DNA of 64,000 bases, from contig CM049322.1 of assembly GCA_026874595.1 (NCBI GenBank), positions 30,443,340 to 30,507,339 of the forward strand, written 5' to 3'. The position numbers and the translations under genes were made by a program. Below are positions 1 through 13,291 of the stretch, piece after piece; within the stretch, counting starts at the first letter, position 1; each line of letters opens with the position of its first letter. The notes under the pieces were generated by a model, which had not been told where the DNA came from, searched no databases, and worked only from the letters and a program-made list of their open reading frames with translations. This DNA is from Sipunculus nudus (taxonomy: Eukaryota; Annelida; Sipuncula; Golfingiida; Sipunculidae).

Positions 1-2081
1 TGCATACATATTGATCATGAGCTGTTCCATCAGTTTCTGCAGAGAGGGTGCGCCACCTCTATTTTTTTCAAATTTTTATGAATTTTTTTTCTCTTTTTTC
101 GAGACCTTTGAAGATGTGGTTATCTATCAAGAGGGTACAAATTGCAACAACTGGACCTAGAAACTTCATTCTTGTCATGCAAGGAGGCCCATGAAGAGTG
201 CCTGTGGAAACTTGAAATTAGGTCTCTGTTACCCATATCCTTCAAGCTATAGGACTCTGAAGTATCCCTCAGAATAATGGACAATTTGATACAAAAGCTG
301 AAGTATCTGAACAACTAATATGGAGATCATCATGATTCTTTGCATGGATATTGACCATTAAGTGTTTTTAGCTCAGCTGACTGTAAGTCATCTGAAGTAT
401 CCCTCAGAATAATGGACAATTTGATACAAAAGCTCAAGTATCTAAACAACTATTGCAGTGATCACCATGATTCTTTGCATGGATATTGATCATGGAATGT
501 GTCATCAGTTTCTGCAGTATGGTGGCGCCACCTGTATTTTTTTTTATTTTTACGAATTTTTTTCTCTATTTTTGAGACCATAAGATGCGGTCATCTGTTA
601 ACATGGCACAAATCGTAACAACTGGACCTAGAATCTTCTCTCTTGACATGCTGAGAGGCCCATGAAAAGTTTCCTTAAAAACTTGAAATTAGGTCTCTGT
701 TACCCATAACCTCTGAGCTATGGGGCTCCGAAGTACCCCCCAGAATAATGGAAAATTTGATACAAAAGCTCAAGTATCTGAACAATTATTATATTGATCA
801 CCATGATTCTTTGCATGGATATTGATCATGAAATGTTTCATCAGTTTCTGCATTCTGGTGGCGCCACCTGTATTTTTTCAATTTTTAGCTCAGCTGACTG
901 AAAGTCATCTGAGCTGTAGGGATCACCTTTTGTCCGTCGTCCGTCCGGCCATCCAGGCGTCTGTCTGTTAACAGGGCACAAATCGTAACCACTAGACCGG
1001 GAATCTTCTTACTTGAAATCCTGGGAGGTCTATGGAAATTCTCCTTGTAAACCTGAAATTAGGTCACTGTGACCTATATTCTTCGAGCTATGGGGTTCTG
1101 AAGTACCCCCCAGAATAATGCAAAATTTAATACAAAAGCTCAAGTATCTGAACAACTAATGCATTAATCACCATGTTTTTTTGCATGGATATTGATCATG
1201 AAGTGTTTCATCAATTTCTGGAGATTGGTGGCGCCACCTATATTTTTTTTATTTTTTACAATTTTTTTTCTCTACTTTTGTGATCTTTAAACATTTGGTC
1301 ATCTGTAAACAGGGCACAAATCATAATGACTGGACCTAGAATCTTCTGTCCTCCCCTCCAGGGAAGCCCATAAAAGGTCTACATGGAAACCCGAAATAAG
1401 GTCCCTGTTACCCATATTCTGTGAGCTATGGGGCTCTGAAGTTCCCCCAGAATAAAGATTTGGTCATATATTAACAGGGCACAAATCATAATGACTGGAC
1501 CTAGAATCTTCTGTCCTCACCTCCAGGGAAACCCATAAAAGGTCTACATGGAAACCCGAAATAAGGTCCCTGTTACCCATATCCTTCATGCTCTGGGGCT
1601 CCGAAGTACTCCCCAGAATAAAGATTTGGTCATCTGTTAACAGAGCACAAATTATAATGACTTGACCTAGAATCTCCTTTCTTGATATGCTGGGAGGCCC
1701 CTGAAAAGTCTCCTTGTGCACCTGAAATTACATCTCTGTTACCCATCTCCTTCATCCTATGCGGCTTTCAAATACCCCCCAGAATAAACATTTGGATTTG
1801 TTAACAGGGCATAAATCATAATAACTGGACCTAGAATTTTATTTTTTGACATGCTGGGAGACCTCTGAAAAGTCATCTTGTAAACCTTGAAAATACGTGT
1901 CTGTTACCCATATCCTTCATGCTACAGAGCTCCATAGTACCCCAATGAATATTGGATGATTTTATACAAAAGGTCAAGTTTGGAAAAAGTATTTCATTCA
2001 AATTTGACATTCAGATGATAAAAATACTTTTGTCAATGTCTTCCTGGTCAGCTGAGCGTCATGACCCCTGGGTCACTTGTT
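1..2081 (+). mobile_element. E-type Helitron2-like non-autonomous element, 3' part (copy 1)
   Basis: This is an array of diverged units of roughly 300-350 bp, each with the phrases GGCACAAATC, ACTGGACCTAGAATCTTC, TTAGGTCTCTGTTACCCATA and usually GGTGGCGCCACC. An internal 5' end (TTTTTAGCTCAGCTGACT, a hairpin with CTGAGCT, then TGTCCGTCGTCCGTCC) lies at about 890, and a truncated 5' end at about 366. The 3' end at 2049-2081 reads CAGCTGAGCGTC, then a TGACCC/GGGTCA hairpin, then CTTGTT. GCTCAGCTGAC at the 5' end and GTCAGCTGAGC near the 3' end are inverted repeats. No protein is encoded. The left part lies outside the window. Assignment to Helitron2/Helentron-associated elements is inferred from end structure only. 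Confidence 0.65.
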
Positions 2082-2514
2082 ATTTGTTTGCTCCAATATT
2101 CATTTATTTTCCATCCTGTATTCCTGATGCAATCATTATATTTTACCCGGGTTTTATGGGGCAAAAATAGGAAAAATATGTTTTTCATATAATCTATATA
2201 CTTCCCTCATGTATTATAAAAATAAACATCAGTAAATTACAGATAAATGTAGAAAAAGGTGAGTCATGCATTGTTCTTTCATTTGACTGAAATACTGAGT
2301 TTTATTTGAACCTTGAGTTTCTGATGCAACCATCGTAAATTGGTATGGTTTCCAGGGAGAATATAAAAAGAAGACGTTTTTCATTTATCATTGTACTACA
2401 CTGATGTAACTTAATAAACTTAGTTAAATGATAGTCAAATGAAGGAAAAGGTCATCCCATGCTATTCCTTGCTTTTAACTTTCAATATTGAACTTTATAG
2501 CAACATAGCAACAT
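2082..2514. other. AT-rich flank downstream of the piggyBac relic
   Basis: There is no recognisable gene here. It follows the E-element 3' end and precedes, in + coordinates, the C-terminus of the minus-strand piggyBac pseudogene, so it may be that element's 3' non-coding part. A short ATAGCAACATAGCAAC direct repeat sits at about 2499-2520. Confidence 0.4.
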
Positions 2515-3197
2515 AGCAACAGTTGCTACCTGGTTTCCCTATACACAAAAATTCTTTACAGTACCTACACCAATGGACAGTCTTACTGCATTTTCGTTTT
2601 TTCCTTTTCTGATGCATCTGTATTCCTCTGTAATGCTCAGAGAAACTTCTCTCTGCAAACTGCACATTGTTGGCAGTGGCATGGGCAGGCCTTTCAGTGT
2701 CATGATGTGCATCACGTTTCAGTCGTGCTTCATCACAAATACCAGCTAGAATTTATTTTGGAGGAGCTGTGGGATTTCTGGTATCTCCAACAAGACTCTC
2801 ACACAGATCCTCAAGAATCATATGGAAGGTGTACACAGCTTTGTTTGGAGGTGCATGTGGCTTTTCAAATCCCATCTGAACATATGCAATATATGCACCC
2901 CACATGAAAAAATTCGTGATCAAACGTGTGGGCAACCTGTAATGGTGGCGATACTTTTGTAGTCTGGTCATCTGATCATTCATATCAGTACCTCCCATGT
3001 GTTTATTGTAGGCCTTGACTGCTTCTGGGCAGGTAAATGGTATTCTTTTGTGCTGTTTTGCATAATATCTAGGCACAATAGATGAGGGAGCAGATATCAT
3101 GGTGGATGTGACAAAGTATATTGGATGCTTGTCCTTCCAAAAATTGCCTGCAACATTACCATTGAAGAGCTGATGATATTCCCCCCTGACCATTTTT
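2515..3197 (-). pseudogene. piggyBac-type transposase, C-terminal half (unit A)
   Basis: The minus strand encodes a 146-residue open stretch (2753-3193) typical of the C-terminal third of the piggyBac DDE domain: a W-K-D-K-H-P-I-Y-F-V-T-S strand, F-T-C-P-E-A-V-K-A-Y-N, and the family signature MGGTDMNDQ followed by YRHHYR. A TAA stop ends this stretch, but the same frame continues to about 2515 and encodes a cysteine-rich tail (C-S-K-T-V-H-W-C-R-Y-C-K-E-F-L-C), which is the usual piggyBac C-terminal zinc-binding domain. The upstream half is missing here because a B element interrupts the gene at 3197 and the duplication junction follows that element. It is non-functional. The family call is confident. 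Confidence 0.85.
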
Positions 3198-5833
3198 TAG
3201 CTCAGCTGACTATAAGTCATCTGAGCTATAGTCGTGGTCCATTGTCCGTCGTCCGTCCGTCTGTCCGTCCGTCCGTCCGTCCGTCCGTCCGTCCGTCCGT
3301 CCGTCCGTAGATGTGGCACGTTTTGAAACCGTAAGACCTAGGAATCCAAAATTCGGCATAATGTTAGATGTCCCCAAGATCTCCTACCAAGCCGAAAACT
3401 GGGTTTTTGCAACTTCGTTCCTTTGAGAAATTAAGGAAAAACCTCAATTTTTTATTAAAAACCTATTTTCACACTTCAGGACTGCCTAATATCAAAACCA
3501 CTCATCTGTATTACCTCATATTTACCATAAATATTCCTCTATATAGTTCCTATGTACATGCCAGAGATTATGTCTGTATTATTTAATTTAAAAAAGTTAT
3601 GGGCCCAAACATAATGCATTTTGTAAAAAATCAGAAAAGATATTTGATCACTTAACACAAAAAATGTTAATGCTATGGACCTTTTTTCCAGTAATATAAC
3701 TTTAATTAATCAAAATTAAATTGTATACCCAAAATTAGATGAAAATCTTTTAAATTTTTTAAAATATTAATAAAAATAAAAAATTGGTACCTTAAATTTT
3801 GCCCAACTTTGACCATGGCACGTTTTTTTCCTGTAAGTACTGTGGGTTTAATTTTCACAGCATGTTTTTGTTAGCATTTCAACTGTTAACACAACAAATT
3901 TGAAACCAGTTGATCAAAAACTGTAGATTTTAATCAAGTTTTCAAGCACCATGTAACATATTGTTTACATCAAGCTAGTGTTATGCAGTTTGCAAGAGCT
4001 CAGCTCCCCAGCTTCAGCTCTAAGTTCCTTAAATTCGGCATACAGTTAGATGTCTCCAAAATGCCCTACCATGCCAAAAAAAATTTGGTCACTAGGACAT
4101 TCGAGATATTAATGAAAAACTTCATTTTTCCATTAAAAACCCATTGTTACACTTCAAGACTGTCTAATATCAAAACCACTGATCTGACTTTAATCATAAA
4201 TAATATACATATTTTTCATTCTCTATGCACATGCCAGAATGATGTCAGTATTGTGTAATTGTTTTAAGTTATGGGCCCAAACATAATGCACTTTGTAAAA
4301 AATCAAGAAATATATTTACTCCCTTAACAAGAGCATTGCTGAAGCTAGAGATTTTTTTGTCAGGGATGTAACATTATTTAATCAAGATTCAATTGAATAC
4401 CCAAAATTAGTTCTGAATTTTTCAAATTTTATTTAGTATAAATATAAAATTAGTACCTTAAATTTTGCCCAACTGTGACCATGGCACGTTTGTTTCCCGT
4501 GAGCACTGTTGATATAATTTTCATATCATGCACACATAAGCATCTCAGCTTTTTAGTATAGAAAGCTGAAAGAAATTGGCCAAAAATTGTAGCTTTTATT
4601 AATGTTTTTTTATGAGACCCTGTCAGACTTTGGCTCTCTCCAGCCCCTCTTGAGTCACCTGTATGCTGACCTTGTTGACCTTTCATCAAATTATGCACGC
4701 TTGAGGCGAGGCATACATGGAATCCAGGCAGCTTATGGCAAGCCACAGTTGATCCAGGTGTCCAACCCAACTCATCTAGTAGTTTTAACCAAGAACATAA
4801 CAAAAAACAATAAATTAATAAATTTTTATTGGTTTTTAATAACAAATTAAAGAAAAATAGAAAAGGAATTTGTTAGTTTATAATAACAGGAAATTAACTT
4901 GCAGTTACTGATGATATAAGAATCTTGTATCGATGGGTAGAATGTCACATATTCCAAATAACACCATGCAGTCACCTATGGCATTTTTCAGTTCAATTTT
5001 AATGATAAAGAAGTAAATCATATTATTCATTACTAATCATTAGGGATCATATGAAGGAAATTAGACAAAGATGCAGTTGATAATATTAATCTAGATTCCT
5101 GCTGTGTCTAGTGTGTACAATGATGTGAAATTAGTCCAAAATGAATTTTTTACAGTTATTTTTTAATATAAATAAAAGCCATAAAACCAGGTACTTATGA
5201 TCATTATTTAAATGTGTGAATTTTGTATATTCTGGATTCTCAACATCATTGTTTGGTGAAAACTGAATAAATTCCAGACATGGTGCAAATACTTTGTAAT
5301 TGTATTTAAATACAAATATGATTTGTACTCCATTATAAAATTTCTTGCATAAAGAATGGGAATTCAGGTAAAAATGAAAATATATGAATACTCGTGCAAA
5401 TACTTTCAAAATGTATTCATGAATGCATTCATGAATATATTCTTTAATATTACTTTAATAATCATATCAGTTATATTTCATTTTAAAAAATCATATGATT
5501 CTCTTATTATTTTTAATAAAAATTATATTTGGGACAATATTTGTATTTTTTTAATAAATAGTTAAACTCTTATATTATATGTTCTGCTTATAAGTTATAT
5601 GGCCAAGTCAAAATCTGTGTGACAATAGTACTCCATTTGTTAATAAAATAAATGAAATCAATCCTCTTCTCTGTCTCCAAAGGTACTATCAAAATCATAC
5701 ATAAGCTAAACAACAACAACTCATAATACAGCTTATATTTATTACCACACAAAACCAGCATGTGCCTCATTTCTAAATAATATTTTTTTATCATATATAA
5801 CAGCTGAGCGTCGTGACCCATAGGTCCCTTGTT
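3197..5833 (+). mobile_element. B-type Helitron2-like non-autonomous element (copy A)
   Basis: The 5' end TTAGCTCAGCTGACTATAAG forms a hairpin with TCATCTGAGCT and is followed by a (CCGT)n microsatellite at about 3247-3309. The body holds two diverged units of about 650 bp (starting near 3340 and 4010, each with ATTCGGCAT and TTAGATGTC phrases), then AT-rich DNA. The 3' end at 5801-5833 is CAGCTGAGCGTCGTGACCC, a GACC/GGTC hairpin, then CCCTTGTT. GCTCAGCTG and CAGCTGAGC form the asymmetric inverted repeat. It is inserted in a T-tract inside the piggyBac coding sequence with no clear target-site duplication. No coding capacity is seen. Confidence 0.7.
3247..3309 (+). repeat. (CCGT)n microsatellite of the B element
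   Basis: A near-perfect run of the tetranucleotide CCGT follows the 5' hairpin. The other unit's copy (about 10698-10764) is 4 bp longer and has several substitutions, as expected of a slipping microsatellite. Confidence 0.9.
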
Positions 5834-8800
5834 ACGATTTTTTCCTCTATTTTTGAGACCTTTAAGGATGCTGTCATCTGTTAGCATGGCACAAATCGTG
5901 ACTCTGGACCTAGAATCTTCACTCTTGACACACTGAGAGGTCCATGAAAAATATCCTTGTAAACCAGAAATTAGGTCTCTGTTAACCATATCCTTCGAGC
6001 TATGGGGCCCCAAAGTACCCCCCCCCCCCCAGAGTAGTCAAAAATTTCATACAAAAACTTCAATATCTCAATAACTACATCACTGATGTTCATGATTTTT
6101 GGCATACATATTGATTATGAAATGTTCCATCAGTTCCTGCAGACTTGTGGCGCCACCTGTATTGTTTGATTTTTTACGATTTTTTCCTCTATTTTTGAGA
6201 CCTTTAAGGATGCTGTCATCTGTTAACGTGGCACAAATCATAACGACTGGACCTAGAATCTTCATTCTTGACACACTGAGAGACCTATGAAAAGTCTCCA
6301 TGGAAACCAAAATTAGGTCTCTGTTACCCATTTTCTTCGAGCTATGGAGCCCCAAAGTACCCCCAAGAAAAGTAAAAAATTTCATACAAAAACTTCAATA
6401 TCTCATTAACTACTTGACTGATGGTCATGATTTGTGGCATAACTATTGATCATGAGATGTGTCATCTGTTCCTGCAGACTGGTGGCACCACCTGTATCGT
6501 TGGATTTTTTACGATTTTTTCCTCTATTTTTGAGACCTTTAAGGATGCTGTCATCTGTTAGCATGGCACAAATCGTAACGACTGGACCTAGAATCTTCAT
6601 TCTCAACACACTAGAAGACCTATGAAAAGTCTCCATGGAAACCAGAAATTAGGTCTCTGTTACCCATATCCTTTGAGCTATGGGGCCCCAAAGTACCCCC
6701 CCAGAGTAGTCAAAAATTTCATACAAAAACTTCAATATCTCAATAACTACATCACTGATGTTCATGATTTTTGGCATACATATTGATTATGAGATGTTCC
6801 ATCAGTTCCTGCAGACTGGTGGCGCCACCTATATTGTTTTTTTTTTTTTACGATTTCTTCCTCTATTTTTGAGACCTTTAAGGATGCTGTCATCTGTTAG
6901 CATGGCACAAATCGTAACGACTGGACCTAGAATCTTCATTCTCAATACACTGAGAGACCTATGAAAAGTCTCCATGGAAACCAGAAATTAGGTTTCTGTT
7001 ACCCATATTCTTTAGGCTGTATGGCTCCAAAATACCCCCCAGAATAATGGAAAATTTGATACAAAAAGTGCAATATCTCAATAACTACAACACTGAAGGT
7101 TATGATTTTCGGCATAACTATTGATCAAGAGGTGTTCCATCAGTTCCTGCAGACTGGTGGCACAACCTGTATTTGTTTGGGTTTTTTTTTAAGAATGTTT
7201 TATCTATTTTTGAGACCTTTAAAGATATAAACATCTGTTAACAGGGCACAAATCATAAAAACTGGACCTAGAATCTTCATTCTTGACACACAGGGAGACC
7301 CATGAAAATTCTCCATGGAAACCTGAAATTAGGTCTCTGTTACCCATATTCTTTAGGCTGTATGGCTCCAAAATACCCCCCAGAATAATGGAAAATTTGA
7401 TACAAAAAGTGCAGTATCTCAATAACTACAACACTGATGGTCATGATTTTTGCATACATATTGATCATGAGCTGTTCCATCAGTTTCTGCAGAGAGGGTG
7501 CGCCACCTCTATTTTTTTCAAATTTTTATGAATTTTTTTTCTCTTTTTTCGAGACCTTTGAAGATGTGGTTATCTATCAAGAGGGTACAAATTGCAACAA
7601 CTGGACCTAGAAACTTCATTCTTGTCATGCAAGGAGGCCCATGAAGAGTGCCTGTGGAAACTTGAAATTAGGTCTCTGTTACCCATATCCTTCAAGCTAT
7701 AGGACTCTGAAGTATCCCTCAGAATAATGGACAATTTGATACAAAAGCTGAAGTATCTGAACAACTAATATGGAGATCATCATGATTCTTTGCATGGATA
7801 TTGACCATTAAGTGTTTTTAGCTCAGCTGACTGTAAGTCATCCGAAGTATCCCTCAGAATAATGGACAATTTGATACAAAAGCTCAAGTATCTAAACAAC
7901 TATTGCAGTGATCACCATGATTCTTTGCATGGATATTGATCATGGAATGTGTCATCAGTTTCTGCAGTATGGTGGCGCCACCTGTATTTTTTTTTATTTT
8001 TACGAATTTTTTTCTCTATTTTTGAGACCATAAGATGCGGTCATCTGTTAACATGGCACAAATCGTAACAACTGGACCTAGAATCTTCTCTCTTGACATG
8101 CTGAGAGGCCCATGAAAAGTTTCCTTAAAAACTTGAAATTAGGTCTCTGTTACCCATAACCTCTGAGCTATGGGGCTCCGAAGTACCCCCCAGAATAATG
8201 GAAAATTTGATACAAAAGCTCAAGTATCTGAACAATTATTATATTGATCACCATGATTCTTTGCATGGATATTGATCATGAAATGTTTCATCAGTTTCTG
8301 CATTCTGGTGGCGCCACCTGTATTTTTTCAATTTTTAGCTCAGCTGACTGAAAGTCATCTGAGCTGTAGGGATCACCTTTTGTCCGTCGTCCGTCCGGCC
8401 ATCCAGGCGTCTGTCTGTTAACAGGGCACAAATCGTAACCACTAGACCGGGAATCTTCTTACTTGAAATCCTGGGAGGTCTATGGAAATTCTCCTTGTAA
8501 ACCTGAAATTAGGTCACTGTGACCTATATTCTTCGAGCTATGGGGTTCTGAAGTACCCCCCAGAATAATGCAAAATTTAATACAAAAGCTCAAGTATCTG
8601 AACAACTAATGCATTAATCACCATGTTTTTTTGCATGGATATTGATCATGAAGTGTTTCATCAATTTCTGGAGATTGGTGGCGCCACCTATATTTTTTTT
8701 ATTTTTTACAATTTTTTTTCTCTACTTTTGTGATCTTTAAACATTTGGTCATCTGTAAACAGGGCACAAATCATAATGACTGGACCTAGAATCTTCTGTC

Positions 8801-9532
8801 CTCCCCTCCAGGGAAGCCCATAAAAGGTCTACATGGAAACCCGAAATAAGGTCCCTGTTACCCATATTCTGTGAGCTATGGGGCTCTGAAGTTCCCCCAG
8901 AATAAAGATTTGGTCATATATTAACAGGGCACAAATCATAATGACTGGACCTAGAATCTTCTGTCCTCACCTCCAGGGAAACCCATAAAAGGTCTACATG
9001 GAAACCCGAAATAAGGTCCCTGTTACCCATATCCTTCATGCTCTGGGGCTCCGAAGTACTCCCCAGAATAAAGATTTGGTCATCTGTTAACAGAGCACAA
9101 ATTATAATGACTTGACCTAGAATCTCCTTTCTTGATATGCTGGGAGGGCCCCTGAAAAGTCTCCTTGTGCACCTGAAATTACATCTCTGTTACCCATCTC
9201 CTTCATCCTATGCGGCTTTCAAATACCCCCCAGAATAAACATTTGGATTTGTTAACAGGGCATAAATCATAATAACTGGACCTAGAATTTTATTTTTTGA
9301 CATGCTGGGAGACCTCTGAAAAGTCATCTTGTAAACCTTGAAAATACGTGTCTGTTACCCATATCCTTCATGCTACAGAGCTCCATAGTACCCCAATGAA
9401 TATTGGATGATTTTATACAAAAGGTCAAGTTTGGAAAAAGTATTTCATTCAAATTTGACATTCAGATGATAAAAATACTTTTGTCAATGTCTTCCTGGTC
9501 AGCTGAGCGTCATGACCCCTGGGTCACTTGTT
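5834..9532 (+). mobile_element. E-type element, 5'-truncated (copy 2)
   Basis: It begins abruptly inside an E repeat unit, directly after the CTTGTT terminus of the B element. It has about five closely related units of roughly 330 bp up to 7450 and is then nearly identical to 1-2081, including the internal 5' end at about 8340 and the 3' terminus CTTGTT at about 9527-9532. The same array is found at 15822-20077, where the true 5' end is kept. Confidence 0.65.
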
Positions 9533-9965
9533 ATTTGTTTGCTCCAATATTCATTTATTTTCCATCCTGTATTCCTGATGCAATCATTATATTTTACCCG
9601 GGTTTTATGGGGCAAAAATAGGAAAAATATGTTTTTCATATAATCTATATACTTCCCTCATGTATTATAAAAATAAACATCAGTAAATTACAGATAAATG
9701 TAGAAAAAGGTGAGTCATGCATTGTTCTTTCATTTGACTGAAATACTGAGTTTTATTTGAACCTTGAGTTTCTGATGCAACCATCGTAAATTGGTATGGT
9801 TTCCAGGGAGAATATAAAAAGAAGACGTTTTTCATTTATCATTGTACTACACTGATGTAACTTAATAAACTTAGTTAAATGATAGTCAAATGAAGGAAAA
9901 GGTCATCCCATGCTATTCCTTGCTTTTAACTTTCAATATTGAACTTTATAGCAACATAGCAACAT

Positions 9966-10648
9966 AGCAACAGTTGCTACCTGGTTTCCCTATACACAAA
10001 AATTCTTTACAGTACCTACACCAATGGACAGTCTTACTGCATTTTCGTTTTTTCCTTTTCTGATGCATCTGTATTCCTATGTAATGCTCAGAGAAACTTC
10101 TCTCTGCAAACTGCACATTGTTGGCAGTGGCATGGGCAGGCCTTTCAGTGTCATGATGTGCATCACGTTTCAGTCGTGCTTCATCACAAATACCAGCTAG
10201 AATTTATTTTGGAGGAGCTGTGGGATTTCTGGTATCTCCAACAAGACTCTCACACAGATCCTCAAGAATCATATGGAAGGTGTACACAGCTTTGTTTGGA
10301 GGTGCATGTGGCTTTTCAAATCCCATCTGAACATATGCAATATATGCACCCCACATGAAAAAATTCGTGATCAAACGTGTGGGCAACCTGTAATGGTGGC
10401 GATACTTTTGTAGTCTGGTCATCTGATCATTCATATCAGTACCTCCCATGTGTTTATTGTAGGCCTTGACTGCTTCTGGGCAGGTAAATGGTATTCTTTT
10501 GTGCTGTTTTGCATAATATCTAGGCACAATAGATGAGGGAGCAGATATCATGGTGGATGTGACAAAGTATATTGGATGCTTGTCCTTCCAAAAATTGCCT
10601 GCAACATTACCATTGAAGAGCTGATGATATTCCCCCCTGACCATTTTT
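9966..10648 (-). pseudogene. piggyBac-type transposase, C-terminal half (unit B)
   Basis: This is the duplicate of the minus-strand piggyBac fragment in unit A: same 146-residue open stretch (10204-10644) with MGGTDMNDQ, same in-frame TAA, same cysteine-rich tail. Unlike unit A, its missing upstream half survives at 13292-13806, on the far side of the B element inserted at 10648. The gene was therefore broken by that insertion, before the tandem duplication. Confidence 0.85.
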
Positions 10649-13291
10649 TAGCTCAGCTGACTATAAGTCATCTGAGCTATAGTCGTGGTCCATTGTCTGT
10701 CGTCCGTCCATCTGTCCGTCCGTCCGTCCGTCCGTCCGTCCGTCCGTCCGTCCCTCCGTCCGTAGATGTGGCACGTTTTGAAACCGTAAGACCTAGGAAT
10801 CCAAAATTCGGCATAATGTTAGATGTCCCCAAGATCTCCTACCAAGCCGAAAACTGGGTTTTTGCAACTTCGTTCCTTTGAGAAATTAAGGAAAAACCTC
10901 AATTTTTTATTAAAAACCTATTTTCACACTTCAGGACTGCCTAATATCAAAACCACTCATCTGTATTACCTCATATTTACCATAAATATTCCTCTATATA
11001 GTTCCTATGTACATGCCAGAGATTATGTCTGTATTATTTAATTTAAAAAAGTTATGGGCCCAAACATAATGCATTTTGTAAAAAATCAGAAAAGATATTT
11101 GATCACTTAACACAAAAAATGTTAATGCTATGGACCTTTTTTCCAGTAATATAACTTTAATTAATCAAAATTAAATTGTATACCCAAAATTAGATGAAAA
11201 TCTTTTAAATTTTTTAAAATATTAATAAAAATAAAAAATTGGTACCTTAAATTTTGCCCAACTTTGACCATGGCACGTTTTTTTCCTGTAAGTACTGTGG
11301 GTTTAATTTTCACAGCATGTTTTTGTTAGCATTTCAACTGTTAACACAACAAATTTGAAACCAGTTGATCAAAAACTGTAGATTTTAATCAAGTTTTCAA
11401 GCACCATGTAACATATTGTTTACATCAAGCTAGTGTTATGCAGTTTGCAAGAGCTCAGCTCCCCAGCTTCAGCTCTAAGTTCCTTAAATTCGGCATACAG
11501 TTAGATGTCTCCAAAATGCCCTACCATGCCAAAAAAAATTTGGTCACTAGGACATTCGAGATATTAATGAAAAACTTCATTTTTCCATTAAAAACCCATT
11601 GTTACACTTCAAGACTGTCTAATATCAAAACCACTGATCTGACTTTAATCATAAATAATATACATATTTTTCATTCTCTATGCACATGCCAGAATGATGT
11701 CAGTATTGTGTAATTGTTTTAAGTTATGGGCCCAAACATAATGCACTTTGTAAAAAATCAAGAAATATATTTACTCCCTTAACAAGAGCATTGCTGAAGC
11801 TAGAGAATTTTTTGTCAGGGATGTAACATTATTTAATCAAGATTCAATTGAATACCCAAAATTAGTTCTGAATTTTTCAAATTTTATTTAGTATAAATAT
11901 AAAATTAGTACCTTAAATTTTGCCCAACTGTGACCATGGCACGTTTGTTTCCCGTGAGCACTGTTGATATAATTTTCATATCATGCACACATAAGCATCT
12001 CAGCTTTTTAGTATAGAAAGCTGAAAGAAATTGGCCAAAAATTGTAGCTTTTATTAATGTTTTTTTATGAGACCCTGTCAGACTTTGGCTCTCTCCAGCC
12101 CCTCTTGAGTCACCTGTATGCTGACCTTGTTGACCTTTCATCAAATTATGCACGCTTGAGGCGAGGCATACATGGAATCCAGGCAGCTTATGGCAAGCCA
12201 CAGTTGATCCAGGTGTCCAACCCAACTCATCTAGTAGTTTTAACCAAGAACATAACAAAAAACAATAAATTAATAAATTTTTATTGGTTTTTAATAACAA
12301 ATTAAAGAAAAATAGAAAAGGAATTTGTTAGTTTATAATAACAGGAAATTAACTTGCAGTTACTGATGATATAAGAATCTTGTATCGATGGGTAGAATGT
12401 CACATATTCCAAATAACACCATGCAGTCACCTATGGCATTTTTCAGTTCAATTTTAATGATAAAGAAGTAAATCATATTATTCATTACTAATCATTAGGG
12501 ATCATATGAAGGAAATTAGACAAAGATGCAGTTGATAATATTAATCTAGATTCCTGCTGTGTCTAGTGTGTACAATGATGTGAAATTAGTCCAAAATGAA
12601 TTTTTTACAGTTATTTTTTAATATAAATAAAAGCCATAAAACCAGGTACTTATGATCATTATTTAAATGTGTGAATTTTGTATATTCTGGATTCTCAACA
12701 TCATTGTTTGGTGAAAACTGAATAAATTCCAGACATGGTGCAAATACTTTGTAATTGTATTTAAATACAAATATGATTTGTACTCCATTATAAAATTTCT
12801 TGCATAAAGAATGGGAATTCAGGTAAAAATGAAAATATATGAATACTCGTGCAAATACTTTCAAAATGTATTCATGAATGCATTCATGAATATATTCTTT
12901 AATATTACTTTAATAATCATATCAGTTATATTTCATTTTAAAAAATCATATGATTCTCTTATTATTTTTAATAAAAATTATATTTGGGACAATATTTGTA
13001 TTTTTTTAATAAATAGTTAAACTCTTATATTATATGTTCTGCTTATAAGTTATATGGCCAAGTCAAAATCTGTGTGACAATAGTACTCCATTTGTTAATA
13101 AAATAAATGAAATCAATCCTCTTCCCTGTCTCCCTGAAAGGTACTATCAAAATCATACATAAGCTAAACAACAACAACTCATAATACAGCTTATATTTAT
13201 TACCACACAAAACCAGCATGTGCCTCATTTCTAAATAATATTTTTTTATCATATATAACAGCTGAGCGTCGTGACCCATAGGTCCCTTGTT
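10648..13291 (+). mobile_element. B-type Helitron2-like element inside piggyBac (copy B)
   Basis: It is essentially identical to the element at 3197-5833. Because piggyBac coding sequence lies on both sides (10204-10647 and 13292-13806, minus strand), its ends can be set from the interruption: the 5' side joins a T-tract followed by AGCTCAGCTGACT and the 3' side ends CCCTTGTT. No target-site duplication beyond ambiguous Ts is seen. Confidence 0.75.

Larger units (their letters stand above)
5834..13291 (+). repeat. 7.46-kb tandem duplication unit (unit B)
   Basis: Positions 1-5833 reappear at 7451-13291 with the offset drifting from 7450 to 7458 through three small insertions (a G near 9147, 4 bp in the CCGT run, 3 bp near 13134). 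By eye there are only about ten other differences over 5.8 kb, so this is a very recent tandem duplication or an assembly duplicate. The unit starts inside the E-element array (ACGATTTTTTCC at 5834) and ends exactly at the B-element 3' terminus (CTTGTT at 13291). Confidence 0.9.

Noticed and set aside
4450-4845. 131-codon minus-strand frame, duplicated at 11905-12300
   Set aside because: It lies in the B-element body; the homologous region at 23.5-23.9 kb carries indels that break it, so it is not under coding constraint.
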